DNA of 64,000 bases, taken from NCBI GenBank assembly GCA_028280615.1, contig JANQLK010000005.1:1-64000 (forward strand). Reading direction: 5' to 3'. Origin of the DNA: Woeseiaceae bacterium. GTDB taxonomy: Bacteria > Pseudomonadota > Gammaproteobacteria > Steroidobacterales > Woeseiaceae. The translations under genes were made by a program, and so were the position numbers. Below the pieces are notes generated by a model. The model saw only the letters and a list, made by a program, of their open reading frames with translations. It did not search any database and was not told the origin of the DNA. Below are positions 45,032 through 53,720 of this stretch, in pieces. Every line of letters starts with the position of its first letter. Positions within the stretch are counted from its first letter, which is position 1.

Positions 45032-46399
45032 ATGACAGCCCTCGACAACCTGCTCGCCTGCCCGCGCTGCGACAAGACTCCGCTCGCCAGGACCGATGCG
45101 GGCTTTCGCTGCGCGGCCTGCAAAGTCGACTTCGACTCGGTCAACGGCATCCCGTTTCTGTTCGCCGAGCCCGAGGCGAGCCTCGGCGAGTGGCGCGGGA
45201 GACTTCAGCGCGCGCTGACCCAGCTCAGCCACGACGTCGCGGCGCTTGACGACGAGCTCAGGGACAAGCAGTTGAGGACGCTGACCCGACGCCGGCTCGA
45301 ACGGCTCAGGAAGGCGCTCGACCATCACCGCCGCTCGCTGGCCAAGCTCACCCAGCCGCTCGACGTCCAGTCGCTGACGGGCAACCATGAAACCTATCTC
45401 GCCCTGCGCACGCGGTTGCCGACCGACCAGGGCCTGAACACCTACTACGCGAACGTGCATCGCGACTGGGCCTGGGGCGACGAGGAGAACGCCGCCTCGC
45501 TCAACCAGGTACGCGCCGTCATGCAGGCCAACGCCGACCCGGGCGACACGCTCGTGCTCGGCGCCGGGGCCGGCCGTCTGGCCTATGACATACACATGCA
45601 GCTCGGCGCCTCGACGACCGTCGCGCTCGACTTCAATCCGCTGTTGCTGCTGGTCGCGCAACAGGCCGTGACGGGCGACCCCTTGAGTCTCTACGAATTC
45701 CCGATCGCGCCCTACTCGCTCGATGACGAGGCCGTGCTGCGCAAACTTGCGGCGCCCGAACCCGTCCGCGAGGGCTTCGAACTCGTGCTCGGCGACGCGC
45801 TGCGCGCCCCGTTTGCCCCGGGCAGCTTCGACACCGTCGTGACGCCCTGGCTGATCGATGTCATCGGCGAGGATCTCCCGACCTTCGCCACGCGCGTCAA
45901 CCGGCTGCTGAAGAAGGACGGCCGCTGGATCAATTTCGGCTCGCTCGCGTACTCGACACCCGAGCGCGCGCTGCGCTTGAGCGGAGAGGAGGCCAAGGAG
46001 ATCGTCGGCGAGACGGGCTTCTCGAACCCGTATGTTTCCGAGAAAACGATACCGTACATGTGCTCACCCGCAAGCCGCCACGGCCGCCAGGAGCGGGTTT
46101 TCACGTTTTCGGCCTTGAAGCAGAAAGACGCCGCCGACGTGCCGCGGCACCGCGCCCTTCCCGACTGGATCGTCACTGGCCAGGAGCCGGTGCCGTTGAG
46201 CCCTGCGTTTCGCGCCCAGGCCATGACGACGCAGATCTACGCGTTCATGATGTCGCTCATCGACGGCAAGCGTTCGATCGAGGACATGGCGGACGTGATG
46301 CAGAACCAGCGTCTGATGACGCGCGCCGAGGCGATTCCCGCTATCCGTTCCTTCCTGATCCGGATGCACGACGACGCGGGCAAGGCGCCGAGGCTCTAG
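45032..46399 (+). CDS. SAM-dependent methyltransferase with zinc ribbon, N2227-like
   Basis: A 455-residue protein. The N-terminus is a Trm112-like zinc ribbon ('CPRCDKT...CAACKVDFD', Cys at ~10/13 and 27/30). The middle is a Rossmann methyltransferase ('LVLGAGAGRLAYDIHMQLGA' ~172-190) with late motifs 'DTVVTPWLIDVI' and 'LLKKDGRWINFGSLAY' like carnosine N-methyltransferases (N2227 family). The C-terminal ~60 residues ('YAFMMSLIDGKRSIEDMADVM') form a PqqD-like helical domain. Substrate unknown. 'TTAGAATGGCGGC' just before ATG could be a -10 box for a leaderless message. The stop codon overlaps the convergent hydrolase gene (CTAG). Confidence 0.8.
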   Translation: MTALDNLLACPRCDKTPLARTDAGFRCAACKVDFDSVNGIPFLFAEPEASLGEWRGRLQRALTQLSHDVAALDDELRDKQLRTLTRRRLERLRKALDHHRRSLAKLTQPLDVQSLTGNHETYLALRTRLPTDQGLNTYYANVHRDWAWGDEENAASLNQVRAVMQANADPGDTLVLGAGAGRLAYDIHMQLGASTTVALDFNPLLLLVAQQAVTGDPLSLYEFPIAPYSLDDEAVLRKLAAPEPVREGFELVLGDALRAPFAPGSFDTVVTPWLIDVIGEDLPTFATRVNRLLKKDGRWINFGSLAYSTPERALRLSGEEAKEIVGETGFSNPYVSEKTIPYMCSPASRHGRQERVFTFSALKQKDAADVPRHRALPDWIVTGQEPVPLSPAFRAQAMTTQIYAFMMSLIDGKRSIEDMADVMQNQRLMTRAEAIPAIRSFLIRMHDDAGKAPRL

Positions 46400-47325
46400 G
46401 GCCTGTTAACCCGCCGGATCGCCGCACCCAGGCGATCGATGGCCTCGCGGCTCTCGGGAACGACCAGCAGGAATGCCTGGAAGACGTGCCACATCTCCTC
46501 GAATACCTCGATGTCGACCTCGCCGCCCGCATCGCGCAGCTTGTCGGCAAGCCGGGTCGCATCGCTCAGCAGGATCTCGTCGTTACCGACCTGGATGTGC
46601 ACGGGCGGCAAGCCGGACACGTCGGCGTAGACCGGCGACACGAGCGGATCGGTGACCTCGTCCTCGCGGCAGTAGTAGCGGGCGACGATCGGGATGTCGG
46701 CCGCGTTGAACCAGGGGTCGTGCGCTTCGCGGCTCTGCATCGTCTCGCCGCTGGCGGACAGGTCGAGCCACGGCGACAGCAGGAACGCAGCGCCGGGCAT
46801 CGGCTTGTCCTGCCGCTTGAGCTTGAGCATCGTCGCGACGGCAAGTCCGCCACCGGCGGAGTCGCCGCCAAACAGGATGTCTGAAGAAGCGTAGCCGTCC
46901 GCGATCAGCGCATCGAACACGCGCACGGCGTCGTCGATCGCAGCCGGGAACGGGTGTTCGGGCGCGAGCCGGTACTCGGGCATCAGCGCGGCAATGTTCC
47001 CGGCGCGCGCGAGGTAGCTCACCATGTGCCGGTGGGAATGCGCGCTGCCGAGCACAAACGCGCCGCCGTGCAGGTACAGGAGCACCTTGCCCGCGGTGGC
47101 GCCGGACGGGATCAGCCACTCGGCGCTGAGCCCGGCCAGCGCGGTCCTGCTGACCTCGACACCGCCGGCCGGCGGAATCAGCCGGCCCAGAATATCGAGG
47201 CGCCGGCGCGATCGCTGAACGTTTGCAGACTCGGCGTCGATCAGGTCGAAATAGACCGAGGTCACGGCGCGGACAATCCGCGCCGGCAGGCTCGCTTTCT
47301 TCGCGTCCGAACTCTTCGCCGCCAT
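46396..47325 (-). CDS. Alpha/beta hydrolase, hormone-sensitive lipase family
   Basis: A 309-residue esterase. Oxyanion motif 'HGGAF' (~85), nucleophile elbow 'GDSAGGG' (Ser ~158), an acidic residue in the 'DPLVSP' region and His in 'EEMWHVFQ' near 285 complete the catalytic triad. HSL enzymes cleave short-chain esters. ATG 47325 begins at the true N-terminus; the frame runs on upstream as a shadow. Divergent by 48 bases from the dehalogenase gene, so the two likely share a regulatory region. Confidence 0.93.
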   Translation of the reverse strand: MAAKSSDAKKASLPARIVRAVTSVYFDLIDAESANVQRSRRRLDILGRLIPPAGGVEVSRTALAGLSAEWLIPSGATAGKVLLYLHGGAFVLGSAHSHRHMVSYLARAGNIAALMPEYRLAPEHPFPAAIDDAVRVFDALIADGYASSDILFGGDSAGGGLAVATMLKLKRQDKPMPGAAFLLSPWLDLSASGETMQSREAHDPWFNAADIPIVARYYCREDEVTDPLVSPVYADVSGLPPVHIQVGNDEILLSDATRLADKLRDAGGEVDIEVFEEMWHVFQAFLLVVPESREAIDRLGAAIRRVNRP

Positions 47326-47373
47326 GACCGTATGATGTGAATTCCGCCAACGGCTACCTAGGGTAAACCAACC

Positions 47374-48279
47374 ATGCCAGTATTGCGCACCCCGGAGTCC
47401 CGTTTCGAGAACCTGCCCGGCTATCCGTTCTCGCCCAACTACGTCGACATCGGCGAGTTCCGGATGCACTACGTCGACGAAGGGCTCGAAGATGCCGCCC
47501 CGGTCCTGCTGCTGCACGGCGAGCCGAGCTGGTCCTACCTGTATCGCCACATGATTCCGCCGCTCGCCGCGGCCGGGCATCGAGTCCTTGCACCCGACCT
47601 GATCGGCTTCGGCCGCTCCGACAAGCCTGAGTCGAAACGCGACTACAGCTACGTGGGCCACGTCGACTGGATGCGGCAATTCATCGAGGCGCTCGACCTT
47701 TGCGACATCACGCTGTTCTGCCAGGACTGGGGGTCCCTTATCGGCCTGCGCGTGGCCGCGGAGAACGAAGCCCGCTTCGCGCGCATCGCGCTCGGCAACG
47801 GCGGCCTGCCGACCGGCGACGAACCGATGCCAAAGGTGTTCCGGCAGTGGCAAGTCTTCGCGAGGCACAGCCCCTGGTTTCCGATCGGCAAGATCGTCGA
47901 CAGGGGCACCGTCACGGACCTCAGCGCGGACGTCATTGCCGCCTACGATGCGCCCTACCCGTCGTCGAAATACAAGGCCGGCGCGCGTATGTTTCCAATG
48001 CTCGTGCCGACGAGTCCGGACGACCCGGCCAGCGAGGCCAATCGGCGAGCCTGGGAAACGTTCAAGCGCTGGGAAAAGCCCTTCCTTACCTGCTTCTCGG
48101 ACAGGGACCCCATAACGCGCGGCGGCGAACGGCCGTGGCAGGACCACGTGCCCGGCGCAAAAGGCCAGCCGCACGTGAAGATCGAAAACGCCGGCCACTT
48201 CCTGCAGGAAGACAAGGGACCGGAGCTCGCGGAGCTATTGGACGCGTTTATTTCTCGAGGTACTGGAGCTTGTCCTTGA
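47374..48279 (+). CDS. Haloalkane dehalogenase, HLD-I type
   Basis: A 301-residue alpha/beta hydrolase with the dehalogenase marks '[11 protein letters not shown]' (~49-59) and nucleophile Asp in 'CQDWGSLIG' (Asp ~118, next Trp is a halide-binding residue). The acid is in 'FSDRDP' (~240) and the His is in 'NAGHFLQED' (~275). An Asp nucleophile, not Ser, sets it apart from esterases. It removes halide from haloalkanes or related compounds to give an alcohol. Its end overlaps the ferredoxin gene (48248-48279) on the other strand by 32 bases. Confidence 0.9.
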   Translation: MPVLRTPESRFENLPGYPFSPNYVDIGEFRMHYVDEGLEDAAPVLLLHGEPSWSYLYRHMIPPLAAAGHRVLAPDLIGFGRSDKPESKRDYSYVGHVDWMRQFIEALDLCDITLFCQDWGSLIGLRVAAENEARFARIALGNGGLPTGDEPMPKVFRQWQVFARHSPWFPIGKIVDRGTVTDLSADVIAAYDAPYPSSKYKAGARMFPMLVPTSPDDPASEANRRAWETFKRWEKPFLTCFSDRDPITRGGERPWQDHVPGAKGQPHVKIENAGHFLQEDKGPELAELLDAFISRGTGACP

Positions 48280-48571
48280 CGTCGCGCCACTCGTCCGAGT
48301 CTTCGGGCGGGTCCTTCATCTCGGTGATGACGGGCCACTCCTGCGACAGCTCGGCGTTGATCTCCAGAAACTTCTCCTGCCCCGCGGGCAGCTCGTCCTC
48401 CGAGTAGATCGCCTCGACCGGGCACTCGGGCTCGCAGAGCGTGCAGTCGATGCACTCGTCGGGATCGATGACCAGGAAGTTCGGGCCTTCGTGAAAGCAG
48501 TCCACCGGGCAAACCTCGACGCAGTCGGTCAGTTTGCACTTGATGCAGGCTTCGGTGACGACGAAGGTCAT
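48248..48571 (-). CDS. fdxA: 7Fe ferredoxin (FdxA type)
   Basis: A 107-residue ferredoxin with one [3Fe-4S] and one [4Fe-4S] cluster. The first cluster is '[18 protein letters not shown]' and the second '[16 protein letters not shown]', the Azotobacter-type layout. The long acidic C-terminus matches FdxA. It carries low-potential electrons in the cytoplasm. It follows the MBL gene on the same strand by 34 bases. Confidence 0.95.
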   Translation of the reverse strand: MTFVVTEACIKCKLTDCVEVCPVDCFHEGPNFLVIDPDECIDCTLCEPECPVEAIYSEDELPAGQEKFLEINAELSQEWPVITEMKDPPEDSDEWRDVKDKLQYLEK

Positions 48572-48605
48572 GGTGGCGCTCTCGGGACGTTCCGGACCGG
48601 CTACG

Positions 48606-49484
48606 CTATTCGATGTCGCGGCGCAGTTCAAGCGGCTGAAGGTCGGCATTTCCGAGGCGCCATCGGCCGTCATCCTGCCGGACCTCCCCATCCTCCTCCA
48701 GCTTGAACAGATGCGCCAGCAGCGACCGCTCGGCCCACGCGTACAGGCGCTTCGGAATGGCGTCATAGACGATCGGCACGAGATCGCGGCTCGCGAGGCC
48801 CGGATTCGCCGCAACGGCGGCGCGCACGAGGCTTTCACGCTCTAAGCGGTGCGCGATAATCCAGTCGACGACCTTTCCGGGCTCGTCGATGCGATCGCCA
48901 TGACCGGGCAGCAGCGCGGCGGGCCCGAGCGACTTAACGCGCTCGAGGGACGCGAGGTACTGCTTCATGTTGCCGTCCGGCGGGTCGATGACCACGGTCG
49001 AGCCGTCGATGACGTGGTCGCCCGTAACGAGCCAGTTGCTCGCCTCGTGCAGGAAGCACAGGTGATTCGACGCGTGGCCCGGCGTGTGCACGGCCGTGAG
49101 CCTGAAGTCATCGCAGGCGAGCGTATCGCCGTCATCGAGCACGCGGCTGGGTGCGAAACTCTTGTCCTGGTGGCCGTCGTCGGGAGCGGGCCGGCCCAGG
49201 ACCTCGGCGCCCGTGCGCTCGGCCAGCAGGCGAACGCCCGGCGAATGGTCCGGGTGTGTATGGGTCGCGAGAATCCAGCGAATCGGTGCGCCGGCCCGGT
49301 CAATGATGTCCTCGATGTGCCGCTCGAGGCGCGGACCGGGGTCAACGACGGCGATCTCGTTCTCGCCGAACAGGTAGGTGTTGGTGCCCGGCCCCGTCAT
49401 CATCGACGGATTCGGGGCAACGATCCGCCGTATCCCGGGCAGAAGCTCGGCGTACGCCGGCAGATCGGGGCCGAACAAGGCCAT
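48606..49484 (-). CDS. MBL-fold metallo-hydrolase, LACTB2-like
   Basis: A 292-residue metallo-beta-lactamase-fold enzyme with 'THTHPDH' (~74), later metal ligands in 'HTPGHASNH' (~132), 'TGDHVIDG' and 'GHGD'. The extra helical C-terminal 'winged' part ('[16 protein letters not shown]') matches the LACTB2 ribonuclease/hydrolase type. Its start codon shares a base with the Nudix gene stop (TGATG), so the two are coupled. Substrate unproven. Confidence 0.92.
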   Translation of the reverse strand: MALFGPDLPAYAELLPGIRRIVAPNPSMMTGPGTNTYLFGENEIAVVDPGPRLERHIEDIIDRAGAPIRWILATHTHPDHSPGVRLLAERTGAEVLGRPAPDDGHQDKSFAPSRVLDDGDTLACDDFRLTAVHTPGHASNHLCFLHEASNWLVTGDHVIDGSTVVIDPPDGNMKQYLASLERVKSLGPAALLPGHGDRIDEPGKVVDWIIAHRLERESLVRAAVAANPGLASRDLVPIVYDAIPKRLYAWAERSLLAHLFKLEEDGEVRQDDGRWRLGNADLQPLELRRDIE

Positions 49485-50221
49485 CAGTCCGGTCCGGGCG
49501 GCAAGACGGGTTGAATCGTCTCCACGCCGCTCGCCTCGCGCTCGCGCGCCCAGTCGAGCAGCGCTGCGACACTCGCATGCGGTCTGAGCGACTCGAGCGT
49601 TTTTCGGGTCGGCAGGCGCAGTTCGATTTCGCCGCGCGCGCCAGCTTCGAGCGCCGCATCGACCGTCGTCCAGCGCGAGTCGGTCAGTTCGCCCGGGTCA
49701 TGCTCGGCGACCTGGCCATCCGGCAGCGCCGCGACAAAAAAGCGTGTCGTAAAACGCTTGGCTCTCGCCGTCGGCGTGATCCAGTGACTGAAATAGGCCA
49801 GCGCGTCGACGTTGAGCATGACGTTTCTTGCCGCCAGGAACTCGGACCAGCCGAGCGTCTCCGCGTTGATCTGCCGCCGGCACTCGGCGAGAACGTCGGC
49901 GCTTGCGTCGCCGCTTGCCAGCAGGACCCCGGTCTCCTCGAATAGCTCGCGAATCGCCGCGACGTAGTAATCGAGGCCGTCCCGATCCACTTCCAGGCGG
50001 CGATCCGCCGCCGCCGCATCGAGGCCTCGGCAGTGCGCACGCGCGAGTCTGTCGCTCGCGTCGACGACACCGCCCGGAAATACGTAGGCCGCGCCGAACG
50101 CGGCCTTGAGCGGCCGCCGCACCATGAACAGCTCGGGCCCTTGCTCTGCGTCGCGCGCCAGCACGACGGTCGCCGAGGGCCTGGCCGGTGCGATGCGAGT
50201 TGCCATCTCAGTCATCGTCAC
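49484..50221 (-). CDS. Nudix hydrolase, NUDT19-like
   Basis: A 245-residue Nudix enzyme. The Nudix box is split by an insertion: 'GGVVDASD' at ~52, then 'AAIRELFEETGVLLA' at ~88-102, the pattern of NUDT19/acyl-CoA diphosphatase. Mg-dependent cleavage of CoA or acyl-CoA is expected for the family. It sits between the SRPBCC gene (14-base overlap) and the MBL gene (1-base overlap), a common pairing in proteobacteria. Confidence 0.9.
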   Translation of the reverse strand: MTMTEMATRIAPARPSATVVLARDAEQGPELFMVRRPLKAAFGAAYVFPGGVVDASDRLARAHCRGLDAAAADRRLEVDRDGLDYYVAAIRELFEETGVLLASGDASADVLAECRRQINAETLGWSEFLAARNVMLNVDALAYFSHWITPTARAKRFTTRFFVAALPDGQVAEHDPGELTDSRWTTVDAALEAGARGEIELRLPTRKTLESLRPHASVAALLDWAREREASGVETIQPVLPPGPD

Positions 50222-50771
50222 GATTCGCCTCGAGATGCACCTTCAGCCGCCCGAGCGCGTCGCCGATCACCCGGTCGACGGGCTCGGCGAGCGTATCGAG
50301 TCCGTCGGGCGCGTAGCCGCCGACGGCGTAGGTAAAGCGCACCTCCGTCAGTCCGGCGTCGTCCGCGTCGAAGAACTCCCAGGTCATGTTGCCGTTCACA
50401 CCCATGAGCCCGAGCGGCCCGAGGCCGCCCGTCATGCGCAGCATCACGGCGCGGCTCGCGGTTGTAACGACCAGGTGGGCGATACCGTCGTCATCGCCCA
50501 GCATCTCGCAGAAACAGCCCATCGGTCTGGCGTCGATGCTTAGCCTCGCGGCATCGCCGGAGACCGTGAGATCGTCGCTCCACCAGAGCCCGACATCGTC
50601 GACGGCCGCCTGCCAGGCCCGGCCACGATCGACTGCGATCACGGCCTCGCTCGCCACCACGAAGCCGCCCGGACCCGCCGATACGATCTCGGCTTCGGCC
50701 GCCACGGAGCCTGCCAACGCCAGCACGGCGAACAGGCGGGAACGGGTGGTTTGGGGGCAGCTTCGGGACAC
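50208..50771 (-). CDS. Exported SRPBCC (START-like) protein
   Basis: A 187-residue protein with a signal peptide ('LFAVLALAGSVAAEA') and an SRPBCC-type lipid-binding fold ('AVIAVDRGRAWQAAVDDVGLWWSDDLTV', 'MTWEFFDADDAGLTEVRFTYAV' in parts). Such proteins hold hydrophobic ligands. It is the first gene of the SRPBCC-Nudix-MBL-fdxA set. A 9-base hairpin around 50760-50780 overlaps its start and could hide the ribosome site. Confidence 0.8.
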   Translation of the reverse strand: MSRSCPQTTRSRLFAVLALAGSVAAEAEIVSAGPGGFVVASEAVIAVDRGRAWQAAVDDVGLWWSDDLTVSGDAARLSIDARPMGCFCEMLGDDDGIAHLVVTTASRAVMLRMTGGLGPLGLMGVNGNMTWEFFDADDAGLTEVRFTYAVGGYAPDGLDTLAEPVDRVIGDALGRLKVHLEANRDDD

Positions 50772-50803
50772 GCCCGAAGCTTAACCGATTCGGCGAGCCG
50801 GGA

Positions 50804-50878
50804 TCAGAACAGCGAGACGTACAGGAAGACCGCGGCGAGGCCCGCGGCTGCAAAGTAGAGTCGTGCAAATACTCTCAT
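50804..50878 (-). CDS. 24-residue membrane peptide
   Basis: MRVFARLYFAAAGLAAVFLY... is a single short hydrophobic helix behind a basic start, ending in a stop at 50804. AGGG lies 8 bases before the ATG, a decent ribosome site. No family known. It lies just upstream of the SRPBCC gene on the same strand. It could be a small membrane regulator or chance. Confidence 0.4.
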   Translation of the reverse strand: MRVFARLYFAAAGLAAVFLYVSLF

Positions 50879-50976
50879 TGGATTCGCCCTATCACGAAGT
50901 GAGATGACGGGTAACAGGTTGCAACGACAACGCTGAACGTGAACTGAAGGCTGACACGCCCCGCTATACTCGTGGG

Positions 50977-51819
50977 ATGAAAATATCGAGCGCAGAACTC
51001 GGGAATTTTTTCGAGCGGGCCGGCACGGTCATGGCCCTGACCGGCGCCGGCGTCAGCACGGCTTCGGGCATCCCCGGCTACCGCGACAAGGACGGCAATT
51101 GGAAGAATGCGAAGCCCGTGCAGTTCGCCGATTTCGTCGCTAGCGCAGGCTGGCGGCAGCGCTACTGGGCGCGGAGCTTCATCGGCTGGCGACGCTTCAG
51201 CCGGGCCGAGCCGAACCGCGCGCACGCGGCGCTTGCCGACCTCGAGGCGCGGGGGTACATCGACACGCTCGTAACCCAGAACGTCGACGGACTGCACCAG
51301 CGGGCCGGCAGCCGCCGCACGGTCGATCTGCACGGCCGACTCGACGCCGTGCGCTGCCTCGACTGCGATGCCGTGATCGAACGCGACGCCTGGCAAACGC
51401 GGCTCGCGCGGCACAATCCCAACTTCGGCGTCGATGCCGCCACGGTCAAACCCGACGGTGACGCCGAACTCGGCGATGCCGCGCATGACACCTTCGTCGT
51501 GCCGGCTTGCGAGCGCTGCGGCGGCACGATGAAGCCCGACGTCGTGTTCTTCGGTGAATCGGTGCCCAGGCAGCGGGTCGCGGAGGCCCGGTCCGCCGTT
51601 GAGCGCAGCGGCGGCCTGCTCGTCGTGGGCTCATCGCTGATGGTGTTCTCGGGGCTTCGGTTCGTCCGCCAGGCCGTTGAAATCGGCAAACCCGTCGCCA
51701 TCGTCAATGACGGCAGAACGCGCGCGGACGACCTCGCGACGTTGAAACTCGAGGGAGACTGCGGCGATGTGCTCGATGCGCTACGGCAACGACTTCACCC
51801 GGACCGGCACCGGTCCTGA
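50977..51819 (+). CDS. Sir2-family NAD-dependent deacylase
   Basis: A 280-residue sirtuin: NAD loop 'GAGVSTASGIPGYR' (~23-36), 'TQNVDGLH' (~101) and 'LHG' with the catalytic His. A zinc site follows from C-x2-C in 'CLDC' (~128) and 'CERC' (~181). 'GSSLMVFSG' is the class II (SIRT4-like) signature. It removes acyl groups from lysine using NAD. The gene is followed after 8 bases by a rhomboid gene. Confidence 0.95.
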   Translation: MKISSAELGNFFERAGTVMALTGAGVSTASGIPGYRDKDGNWKNAKPVQFADFVASAGWRQRYWARSFIGWRRFSRAEPNRAHAALADLEARGYIDTLVTQNVDGLHQRAGSRRTVDLHGRLDAVRCLDCDAVIERDAWQTRLARHNPNFGVDAATVKPDGDAELGDAAHDTFVVPACERCGGTMKPDVVFFGESVPRQRVAEARSAVERSGGLLVVGSSLMVFSGLRFVRQAVEIGKPVAIVNDGRTRADDLATLKLEGDCGDVLDALRQRLHPDRHRS

Positions 51820-51827
51820 GCCGTCCG

Positions 51828-52715
51828 GTGCATGAGCCCGACGCGCAAGACTGGCGCGTCGTGTTCGAAAGCCGCCTGCCCGCCGCCTGCAACGAACGCG
51901 GGCTCGTGCTCGCGGCCGCCCAGATTCCGTTTCGTATCGTCAACGATGCGGCCGGCGCGGCCCTCGTCGTCCCGGCGCAGTTCTCCAGCGCCGCCGCCGA
52001 GGAACTGCGCCTGTACGACGACGAGAATCCGCCGGCGGTACCGAAACCCGTCGCGAAAATCCCCGAATACGACGCCCTGCCGGGCATCTTCGGCTACGCG
52101 GTCGTCCTCGCGATCATTGCCATGCTCGATGCGAATTCCGCCTTCGGCGAGAACTGGCGCAGCCTGGGGCGGGTCGACGGCGAGCTGATCCGCGACGGTC
52201 AGTGGTGGCGGCTGTTCACGGCGCTGACACTGCACGCGGATGCCGCGCACATTGCCGGTAACCTCGTCTTCGGCACGTTTTTCGGGTTCTTCGCGGGCCG
52301 CCTGCTGGGCTCCGGCGTCGCGTGGCTTGCAATCGTCATCGCCGGAGGCGCCGGCAATCTGCTCAACACGCTGCTGCTCGAGTCCGCACATCGCTCGATC
52401 GGCGCCTCGACGGCCGTATTTGCGGCTCTGGGATTGTTGGCAGGCTACGTCTGGCGGTCCCGCTTCATGGCACAGGATCGCTGGTCCTACCGGCTCGGGC
52501 CGATCGTCGGCGGCCTGGCGCTGCTGATGTACACGGGCACGGGCGACCAGAACACGGACATTGGCGCGCACCTGATGGGCTTCGCCGCGGGATTCGGCGG
52601 CGGCATTCTGCTCACGCGCCGTTCGGATCGCTTCGGCTCCCTGCGACTGCAGCGCGCGGCCGGGTCGGCGGCAGTCGCGATCGTCGGTCTCGCTTGGCTG
52701 CTCGCGCTCGTATAG
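51828..52715 (+). CDS. Rhomboid family protease with long N-terminal extension
   Basis: A 295-residue rhomboid. Residues 1-80 form a soluble cytoplasmic extension ('WRVVFESRLPAACNERGLVL' in part) of the type found in many proteobacteria. Then six helices follow, with the active Ser in 'IGASTAVFA' (~192) and His in 'IGAHLMGF' (~245); 'HADAAHIAGNLVFG' supplies the L1/H2 His and Asn. GTG 51828 is chosen, 8 bases from the sirtuin stop. Substrate unknown. Confidence 0.9.
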   Translation: MHEPDAQDWRVVFESRLPAACNERGLVLAAAQIPFRIVNDAAGAALVVPAQFSSAAAEELRLYDDENPPAVPKPVAKIPEYDALPGIFGYAVVLAIIAMLDANSAFGENWRSLGRVDGELIRDGQWWRLFTALTLHADAAHIAGNLVFGTFFGFFAGRLLGSGVAWLAIVIAGGAGNLLNTLLLESAHRSIGASTAVFAALGLLAGYVWRSRFMAQDRWSYRLGPIVGGLALLMYTGTGDQNTDIGAHLMGFAAGFGGGILLTRRSDRFGSLRLQRAAGSAAVAIVGLAWLLALV

Positions 52716-52774
52716 ATCGTGTAGAATCGCGCGCTGCCGAGGTCCGCAAGCACAATCAAGAAAAGGGAAACACC

Positions 52775-53656
52775 ATGACCGCAGCAGCACCGACTGAGAC
52801 GCCAGCGATTCCGATGACCGTGGAGGACGCGAGCGCGATGATGGAGGCCGCCAACGAGTGGCTCAAGACGAGTGGCATCGAATTCGCGACCAACGTCGTC
52901 GTCGCGCTGCTTGTCTTCTTCATCGGAAGAATGCTCATTGGCTGGATCGTCTCGGGCGCGAGGAAGGCCATGCAGCGCGCCGACGTCGACAAAACGCTCG
53001 AGACCTTCCTCTGCAATCTCCTGCGTATGGTGCTGCTGGTGCTGGTCGTCATAACGGCCATCGGCATGCTCGGCGTGCAGACGACCTCGTTCATTGCCGT
53101 GTTCGGCGCCGCCGGCCTCGCAATCGGCCTGGCGCTGCAGGGGTCGCTGTCGAACTTCGCGGCCGGCGTACTGATCGTGCTGTTTCGCCCGTATCGGGTT
53201 GGCGACTGGATCGAAGGCGCGGGCGTATCGGGCAGCGTCGAGCAGGTACAAATCCTGACGACCGTGCTCAAGACGGGCGACAACAAGAAAATCATCATCC
53301 CGAACAGCCAGATCATGGACAGCGTCATCACCAACTACTCGGCGAACGATACGCGCCGCGTGGACATGGTCGTCGGCGTTAGCTACTCGGACGACCTCGA
53401 CAAGGTGAAGAAGATCCTCGAAGAAATCGTAGCCGGCGACGAGCGCGTTCTCGCCGAGCCGGCCGTGACGATCGCCGTCAGCGAGCTCGCCGACTCCAGC
53501 GTCAACTTCGTCCTCCGTCCGTGGGTCAAGACGGCCGACTACTGGGGCGTCAAGTTCGACATGACCGAAACCGTCAAGAAGCGCTTCGACCAGGAAGGCA
53601 TCAGCATTCCGTTCCCGCAGCAGGACGTTTACGTCCACAACGTCAGGGACGATTAG
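52775..53656 (+). CDS. Small-conductance mechanosensitive channel (MscS)
   Basis: A 293-residue MscS channel with TM1-TM3 between ~35 and 125. TM3 has the Gly/Ala-rich pore helix 'AVFGAAGLAIGLALQGSLSNFAAG' (in part), then the cytoplasmic beta/alpha vestibule ('YRVGDWIE', 'IIIPNSQIMDSVITNYS', 'RRVDMVVGVSYSDDL'). It opens under membrane tension to release solutes. ATG 52775 has AAGGGA; a TAGAAT box at 52722-52727 may be a -10. Confidence 0.95.
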   Translation: MTAAAPTETPAIPMTVEDASAMMEAANEWLKTSGIEFATNVVVALLVFFIGRMLIGWIVSGARKAMQRADVDKTLETFLCNLLRMVLLVLVVITAIGMLGVQTTSFIAVFGAAGLAIGLALQGSLSNFAAGVLIVLFRPYRVGDWIEGAGVSGSVEQVQILTTVLKTGDNKKIIIPNSQIMDSVITNYSANDTRRVDMVVGVSYSDDLDKVKKILEEIVAGDERVLAEPAVTIAVSELADSSVNFVLRPWVKTADYWGVKFDMTETVKKRFDQEGISIPFPQQDVYVHNVRDD

Positions 53657-53688
53657 CACGGGGCATTGACGGCGCGCGGCCCTGCGCT

Positions 53689-53708
53689 TACTGTATATCC
53701 GTACAGTA
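53689..53708. promoter_or_regulatory. LexA (SOS) box
   Basis: TACTGTATATCCGTACAGTA fits the LexA consensus TACTGTATATATATACAGTA at 17 of 20 bases with both CTG and CAG intact and the 10-base spacing right. It lies 12 bases before the PA0069-like radical SAM gene, so LexA would block it directly. Confidence 0.88.
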
Positions 53709-53720
53709 AGCGAGGTCCGC

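Noticed and set aside
47326-48198. N-terminal extension of the HSL hydrolase to 48198
   Set aside because: It would be antisense to the dehalogenase gene, and the ATG at 47325 gives the normal family length.
50760-50780. Hairpin GCTTCGGG/CCCGAAGC
   Set aside because: No T-run on either strand, so I did not call it a terminator. It may only be local structure at the SRPBCC start.
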